This document shows positions 58,629 through 64,000 of a stretch of 64,000 nt of DNA, piece by piece; positions within the stretch are counted from its first letter, which is position 1, and each line of letters starts with the position of its first letter. This DNA comes from Axinella damicornis (lineage: Eukaryota; Porifera; Demospongiae; Axinellida; Axinellidae), in assembly GCA_963931865.1 (NCBI GenBank), contig OZ007508.1, positions 7,850,956 to 7,914,955 of the forward strand. The letters are read 5' to 3'. The translations under genes were made by a program, and so were the position numbers. A model generated the notes under the pieces. It made no database searches. It was not told where the DNA came from and saw only the letters and a list, made by a program, of their open reading frames with translations.

Positions 58629-58911
58629 CATCGTCCTTCACGTAAACACTTCTGCTAGTCAGACTCCTGTGTGCAATGGCAGGCTTTGTACCATACTCGT
58701 CATTCACCTCTCCGTGCAGGTATGCAAGTCCACACGCAACCGAGTGTGCCATCATGACCATTGAGAACACGTCGACGGTGGTCTGGAGGTAGCGGTGAAG
58801 GTCGCCCTGCTCCTGGTGCTCTGTGATGAGGTAGTGCTGCATTTGAGAGCTCTTTTGGATAATGTCAGCTGCGATGAAGCCTTGCAGGTTTTCGTGTCTC
58901 ATGTGGGGGAT
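58629..58911 (-). CDS. Kinase exon: subdomains IV-VIb
   Basis: After acceptor CTACTACCTCAG it reads IPHMRHENLQGFIAADI, then HYLITEHQEQGDLHRYL, HSVACGLAYLHGEV and GTKPAIAHRSLTSRSVYVKD. MRHENxxGFIAAD, the LxxYHExGSLxxYL-like block and KPAIAHRxLxSRxV are diagnostic of TGF-beta receptors. The catalytic Asp of HRD is Ser, the following Lys is Thr and the Asn is Ser. It ends in phase 1 before GTGAGT. Confidence 0.85.
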
Positions 58912-60487
58912 CTGAGGTAGTAGTAGGTAGAGGAAGGAGGGAGGGGATGGGAAGGAGGGAGGGATGAGGGGGTGGGGGTGGAGTGGGGGGAGGAGTGGGT
59001 GGGAGGAGTGAGTGGGAGGAGTGAGTGGGAGGAGGGAAGGGACAGGAACTATTGATATCATGGGGAAGGCGAGGGATGAGAAGTTTACAGTTTTAATAAA
59101 TTCCAGATAGACCTTAGCTCATCACCATTGTGAATCACCCACTACATATAGGTTCAACAGCAAGTTGGAAACTATGGTATTTGGCTGTAACATTCTGAGG
59201 ATACTGCTATGTCCTGTAGTTGACACATTAGAGGGTTTGGACACTAGCAACTGTATACGTAACTACAGTGAAACCGCAATAGAGGAAACATTGAGGACAA
59301 TATAAATTCAGGTGTTTGTAGAGAGGTTGTCCCATTCCCGGAAGTTCAAGATGTATTGAACTTGTCTACAAGGAAACCAAGTCAGTATGTGACTGGCTAG
59401 AGTTGCAAGTCAGTAGTTAAACTCCCGACCTTCAGTATGTGTGGGCAGAGCCAGACAGACTGCTACCATGCACACACTATGCCACGCTCAGTAGCTGCTC
59501 AGTGTCAGTGCTAATGTTTGACCCACTACATAGTCACTCAAGAGGTCTCCTCACTCCATTTCATTATTATGAAATGTCAGTTGCTGTACTCTAAAGCTCT
59601 CTCGGCACAAATTGCCTGAGGAAATTATTACTTTCCATGGTTTGTGAACACTACTTCACCTGCTGAGCCCTAATGAACGCTATACACCATTCGGGTTACA
59701 AGTACATACTAGGGTATCAAAAGGGAAGTTAAATGAGGGAGCATCTCAGCAATTAAATTTGAAAATCGCCACGGTAACCATAAGTGCCAAATTGGTGTAA
59801 TTATCAATGTGGCATATAGGGAAGTGGTAGGGGGGTTGATTGTCATGCCATGCTAACAAGCATGATTGCAACAATTAGACAACACCCTAGGCACAAAGGA
59901 AGCCTTGTTTCAATTGGGTCAAAGGCTAACTTAGTGGAATCATGGGATAATGGAGAGTTGGATGGGAAACACTACATACGTAGCTTAAGTGCATAACCCT
60001 TTGAAAGAGAGAGTTACCCTTTGATGTGCTGCCCTTATAACACTCAATGAAATTAATTACCTGGACCTGGTGTATGGGCTTAAGTATGTGGTATAATAGT
60101 TTCATGCCTCTAGCCTCGAGGGATTAGTGGTTGAGGTATCGCATATCTTTATGGTAACGCATGTCTGGAGAATCCTGCTACCACTGGCAGGACAAAGGAT
60201 CTTCTAGCCAAGTTTCAATGATGCCAATAGGGAAGAAATCCCACTTGCAAATTCCCTTTGCACTATTATCCATGGTGGGACCGACACCCACACTTGAGGT
60301 AAAGTTCAGCGGTCCTAGTATTTGGCAACTGCCTTTCAGCACGTCCAATCAACACCAGGTGCTGAGCCCTCTACAACATGCACATTGTCACACAAATATG
60401 AAGATAATTATGAGCCTATGAGCTAGCTAGCCAGTAAGAAAATTGAACCCTTATCCATATTTGGGGTCAGATTTCATATCAGCATTA
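58912..60487. other. Intron or gap where the kinase N-lobe is expected
   Basis: The segment 58913-59045 is G/A-rich (GGGAGGAGTGAGTG units). In 59046-60487 I find no GS box, glycine loop or VAVK-type lysine block on the minus strand. A frame at 60161-60421 (plus) is not recognised. Confidence 0.4.
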
Positions 60488-61093
60488 TTAATACAAGTAG
60501 CTTCGCTCGCTTCGCTCGCTCAGTTATATCCCCCTCATTCGCCTACGTGAGTAATCCGGCGTCGAACAGCTCTCTGTGCAGAACTGCTGCTCCCCGATTG
60601 CGTCCGCTTCAGCTGCTGCTCCCCACGAGATTGCCGCTCGATCCGCTTCAACTGCTGCTCCCCGTTTGCATCCGCTTCAGCTGCTGCTCGCCACTTGCGG
60701 CCGCTTCAGCTGCTGCTCTCGATTGCGTCCGTTTCAACTGCTCCCCGATTGCGTCCGCTTCGGCTGCAGCTCCCCCTACTTCACTGACTGCTGCTCCCCG
60801 ATTGCGTCCGCTTCAACTGCCCCCCCTCCCCCCCCCCCCCCCCCCCCCCCCCGATTGCGTCTGATTCAACTGCAGCTCCCCGATTGCGTCCACCTTCAAC
60901 TGCTGCTCCCCACCAACTGTTCTGGAAGATTCCAGCCCATGCCTAATATTCTCGAACATTCTTCGCAGAGTTCGAGGTTCAGTAAATTGAAGTACGAAGG
61001 TCGCGCATCATTAGTCTAGTCCCGCCCCACGAACATCCCACTTCCGTTACACACAGACACACACACGGTTAAAATCTTAATGTATTGATAGCA
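60488..61093 (+). mobile_element. VNTR-bearing dispersed element, copy D
   Basis: Start TTAATACAAGTAGCTTCGC, CTACGTGAGTAATCCGGCG, then about ten units like CAGCTGCTGCTCCCCGATTG with a poly-C run (60823-60852), then CTTCGCAGAGTTCGAGG, and the end GTTAAAATCTTAATGTATTG. Start and end share an imperfect inverted TAATACA / TGTATTGATA. It sits in an intron of the receptor-like gene. Confidence 0.7.
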
Positions 61094-61222
61094 TCACATC
61101 GAAACTGGGTACTTGGGCTGAGATGTAATGTGGAGGAGGTTTATGGGGATATTCTCCGAGGGCCAAAGGCAGGAGGGATATATCCCCACTACTTTGCTTC
61201 GCAGTACAATATCCTGACATAC

Positions 61223-61420
61223 CTTGTGGTATAATATGGCCTCGCAGCAATCAGTACCATAGCTGCCAAAGCTACTGATCCTGGAATTTGGTTGTCCAAT
61301 CTCCACTTCGACTGCCCTCCTCCTCACCCTCCTGTTGCCACGGAAACAGCATAGCACCACAGACTGCACAAGATATATGGTGGTTGTCATGACAACAATG
61401 CATACAACATTAAAAAGGCC
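61223..61420 (-). CDS. Candidate transmembrane exon of the receptor-like gene
   Basis: A hydrophobic stretch (LFNVVCIVVMTTTIYLVQSV, VLCCF) is followed by a basic stop-transfer cluster (RGNRRVRRR), then EIGQPNSRISSFGSYG, and a good donor (CACAAG, then GTATGT). The upstream limit is uncertain. Position and strand fit a receptor whose kinase exons lie downstream. A single-pass segment with basic cytosolic flank is expected for TGF-beta receptors. Not recognisable by itself. Confidence 0.45.
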
Positions 61421-61649
61421 GAAAAGCTTTGAACAGTGGCATCATTTGGACGTGCAGGAGCTGTGTTTGTTGCTAGTACAGTTCATGCAGTGAGTGCCAA
61501 GCCCATGGAGTTGGTGTGTATACACAATAGCCTAGCACTTGAGATCTTACAACGTATGCATACTATTGTAATAGTATTGGCGGAGCTGCAGCAACATTTC
61601 AACAGTCAGAGGTTATTGGCAAATCTGATGTTCACAAATGGCAAGTGCT

Positions 61650-62058
61650 TTTATAACTTAGCCTCGTTCCCAGGCCCCGCCCAGCTTTTCGTCGCTTGCA
61701 GTACGGAAAAACGGGGAGAGCCTGGTATGTTTCCTCATGTGAGCATTATGTAATCGACAAACGGCCAAAATTTTCAGAACGAAAAAGCGAAGTTTTGCGT
61801 ATTGTTCAACCGACTACACGTTCAACGCTTGGTGTGTATAACAGTCGCCCCCCGGCTAGCAAAATACGTGTGGTAAGTTACCTCGTACCTTTGCTCTTCT
61901 TGCTGTTCTGGGCCCCAGTTCGCCCACGTTCAATTAAGTCCTTTCTACCACCTTTCTACCCTTGACGTCACACACGTGAGGAAACATACCAGGCCATCCG
62001 CGTTCTTTCATGCAACCGAAAGCGGTGCACGGGCCTGGGAACGAGGCTATTTATAACC
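61650..62058. mobile_element. TAGCCTCG-family MITE, 391 bp, with 9-bp target duplication
   Basis: Element 61659-62049, ends TAGCCTCGTTCCCAGGCC and GGGCCTGGGAACGAGGCTA. Flanking TTTATAACT and TTTATAACC agree at 8 of 9. The inside matches the older element at 50237-51180 and carries the uninterrupted site that the 50.4-kb element hit. Confidence 0.8.
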
Positions 62059-62259
62059 AGTATCTCAAAGTAACAGCTGATAATGATGCAGTGAATTACA
62101 ATGCCAATAATTACAGTCAATCAGGTAGCACAAGGTAAGGAGACACACTGACTGTCACTGGCTGTTCCGCTAATGACAAACACACAGAGACATTGTCCAT
62201 GACAACTATGTACACTGCAGGTTGGATTTTGTACTCTTTTCTGGGCTTCTAGCACACAC

Positions 62260-62400
62260 ACATACACATACACGTGTACACACACACACAGGCACACACA
62301 CAGGTATGTACACATACATGTACGCATGTACACACATGCACACACATACACATTAAAGGCACACACCCACACAAGCACACACACACACACAAGTACATAC
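62260..62400 (+). repeat. CA-rich imperfect microsatellite
   Basis: ACACAC with GTAC, ATGT and GGC interruptions, between two candidate exons of the receptor-like gene. Confidence 0.7.
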
Positions 62401-62410
62401 AAGTACACAC

Positions 62411-62557
62411 CATCATCCACAGTTCTGATTTCTCTGCCACCAGTTGTTTCAACACCATTACAGTTGTCGTTGATTTATCATTGCACACAGTGGTGAGGTC
62501 ATGACTAGCAACGCAACCTCGGGAGACAAGAATACGAGAGTCCTCTGTTCTTGAAAT
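62411..62557 (-). CDS. Candidate ectodomain exon of the receptor-like gene
   Basis: Acceptor CCTCGCTACAG, donor ATG, then GTGTGT; 49 codons, phase 0 at both ends. Reads ISRTEDSRILVSRGCVASHD, LTTVCNDKSTTTVMVLKQ, LVAEKSELWMM. The RGC and TVCN cysteines recall the end of TGF-beta receptor ectodomains, but this is weak. A further Cys-rich frame lies at 62130-62240 (NPTCSVHSCHGQCLC). Confidence 0.35.
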
Positions 62558-62599
62558 CTGTAGCGAGGAGGCAGAAAGAATAGAAATGAATAATGTAAA

Positions 62600-64000
62600 A
62601 GGTCGGTACAATTTTCACTGCTGCATGGTTCTATTTAGAGTGCTAGTAGAGATGAAGCGCTCGATCACGAGTACGAAGATGGATAGCACCTAAAACGAAT
62701 CGAAGAGAAGGAAAGTAAGCTTTTCTACATTCCAAAAGTGGAAAACAGACCTTGACAAACAGTGCAACACTCTACTATGGCTCGAATGTGAAACTAGTGG
62801 CTCCGGATCTCGAAAGACTGTGGAAAAGCTCAAGTGTTCTGTATGCGTTAAGTACGAAGCCAACATTGCAGGCAGGCGAAATTACAGTGTCCGAGCAATA
62901 TTAGGAAATGGCAGAGCATAATGGAGAATGCTAGGACAAGTTAGCTGAACAATTGAAAAACCTTATTTATAGCTCTGTGTTTATAGTAATAACATACTAG
63001 TAATGCTGCATCTATATACAGTTCCCGCAAAGCAAATTTGACAATTGATTTCACAGTTCACTATGCAACACAGCTGACAAAGGAAGTCGCTCTTCCCAGT
63101 GAATTGACTTCACCAGGGCCGTCTGAATTGTTGAGTGCAATAAGTGCAGAGGTCTCTCCAGGACACTGATCCGCACAATTGCCAGGACACCCAAAAAGGT
63201 GTGAATATGATGCCATAGCATTTGTCATATAGAAAACCCAAGACCGAGAGTCTGTCTGGGAAAGTATTGCCTGAAAAAATCCTACTAACCTTAAGCAACA
63301 CTTAAAAGGCTGCTCACCCAGCTGTGACGCAAGACATGCATGTCACTAAATAATATAGATTTTCGCTAACACACTCATGTGCTCATGCTTTCTACGGACA
63401 GCTTCATCGGTTAAAGGGTTAAGCATTACCAGCAGTCAACTCAAGGAGTCATTCAGCCGACAGACCATGTACAACAAAGACAACGAGCGATACGAGGCAA
63501 TAACGCAAAAGCTGACAATCTTTGTGGGACGCTAAAACGTTGTCACTTCGGGGGCAAGTCATACAAAGCGTCCATTTACCAATGAAGAGATAGAAACCAT
63601 CCAACTATACTTTGAGAGTTACATAGATATGTTGGACAGCTAGCTTTGTAGAGAATTTGAAATCCAGTACCTGGTTCCAGTGCACTAGCTTGCATGACTT
63701 GGTAGGCATCAGGTAATTCTTAATTTGTCTTAATTAATGTGTGTGGGTGTACAACAGTTGATACGACTCTGCAGTCAGTGTTTCTGTGGTTAACAAGAGT
63801 GTTGGAGGCAGTGCAAGGTACTAGTAATGTCCCCATTCAGTCTTGATTGATTCAAGTTTGGTGAGCGCTATAACGTTAGCTACATAGCTAGCTACAAAAT
63901 TAATGATACCACTGCAGTTGACTGTGCGTTATTCCATGCAGCACTGAAAGGAGATGTGAAGGGGATAGGAGAGAAATTGGATGCGTAAGTAAAAGCTTTA
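62600..64000. other. No gene recognised
   Basis: AT-rich, unique-looking sequence. A minus frame at 63110-63301 has no recognisable domain. First exons of the receptor-like gene might lie here but could not be identified. Confidence 0.35.

Larger units (their letters stand above)
57072..58911 (-). pseudogene. TGF-beta-receptor-like kinase gene, C-terminal half, disrupted
   Basis: Four exons on the minus strand encode kinase subdomains IV to XI of a TGF-beta receptor family serine/threonine kinase: 58911-58629, 58390-58172, 57937-57814 and 57266 (or 57273)-57216. Splice phases agree where expected and introns are short. The family transmits TGF-beta, activin or BMP signals at the cell surface. 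The catalytic motif is lost (HRSLTSRSV in place of HRDLKxxN), DLG is DLS, the third exon needs a one-base shift, and the fourth has an in-frame TGA. Exons for the N-lobe and GS box were not found. It is either a pseudogene, or a pseudokinase with assembly errors. Confidence 0.75.

Overview
The window looks like nuclear DNA of a marine invertebrate animal, most likely a sponge. Three things point that way. Exons of metazoan-only families are present: a TGF-beta receptor type kinase on the minus strand at 57-59 kb and a death-domain exon at 0.7 kb. There is a short TTAGGG tract near 28.1 kb. The rest is intron-rich, repeat-rich DNA with GT-AG splice signals. Assignment to sponge is inference; animal is firm. 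No bacterial-type operon, rRNA, tRNA or CRISPR array was recognised. Almost all long open frames here are frames of tandem repeats and were not annotated as genes.

Layout. 0-4.3 kb: terminal exon of a death-domain gene (frameshifted), then non-coding DNA with one inverted-repeat element. 4.3-8.3 kb: a foldback-type element with internal arrays in opposite orientation, two large palindromes and, between the arrays, a frameshifted transposase-like exon. 8.3-27.4 kb: a satellite array of about 90 units of exactly 200 bp in its core, with divergent edges, multi-unit higher-order duplications and a terminal inverted segment. 27.4-30.6 kb: a second foldback-type element whose ends are nearly identical to those of the first but whose inside is a 9-bp array, a short telomere-like tract and a nested element. 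30.6-41.7 kb: hairpin elements, several minisatellites (17, 25 and 39 bp), microsatellites and weak candidate exons. 41.7-43.0 kb: a degraded non-LTR retrotransposon on the minus strand (ORF1-like protein joined to an endonuclease tail). 43.2-56.7 kb: small inverted-repeat elements with 9-bp target duplications, a TA-flanked element, duplicated candidate exons, and candidate exons of a plus-strand gene of unknown function ending near 55.9 kb. 57.1-62.6 kb: a minus-strand TGF-beta-receptor-like gene with lost catalytic residues, a frameshift and an in-frame stop. 62.6-64 kb: nothing recognised.

How the parts relate. The two foldback-type elements bracket the satellite: the right sub-end of the first touches the first satellite unit, and the left end of the second touches the last one. 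Three unrelated tandem families (the AATAGC-type array, the 200-bp satellite and the 9-bp array) each occur in both orientations inside this 26-kb block. The block therefore looks like one amplification system rather than separate accidents. The right half is shaped by small DNA elements. Three nesting or duplication events there give empty-site comparisons that fix element ends and target duplications exactly.
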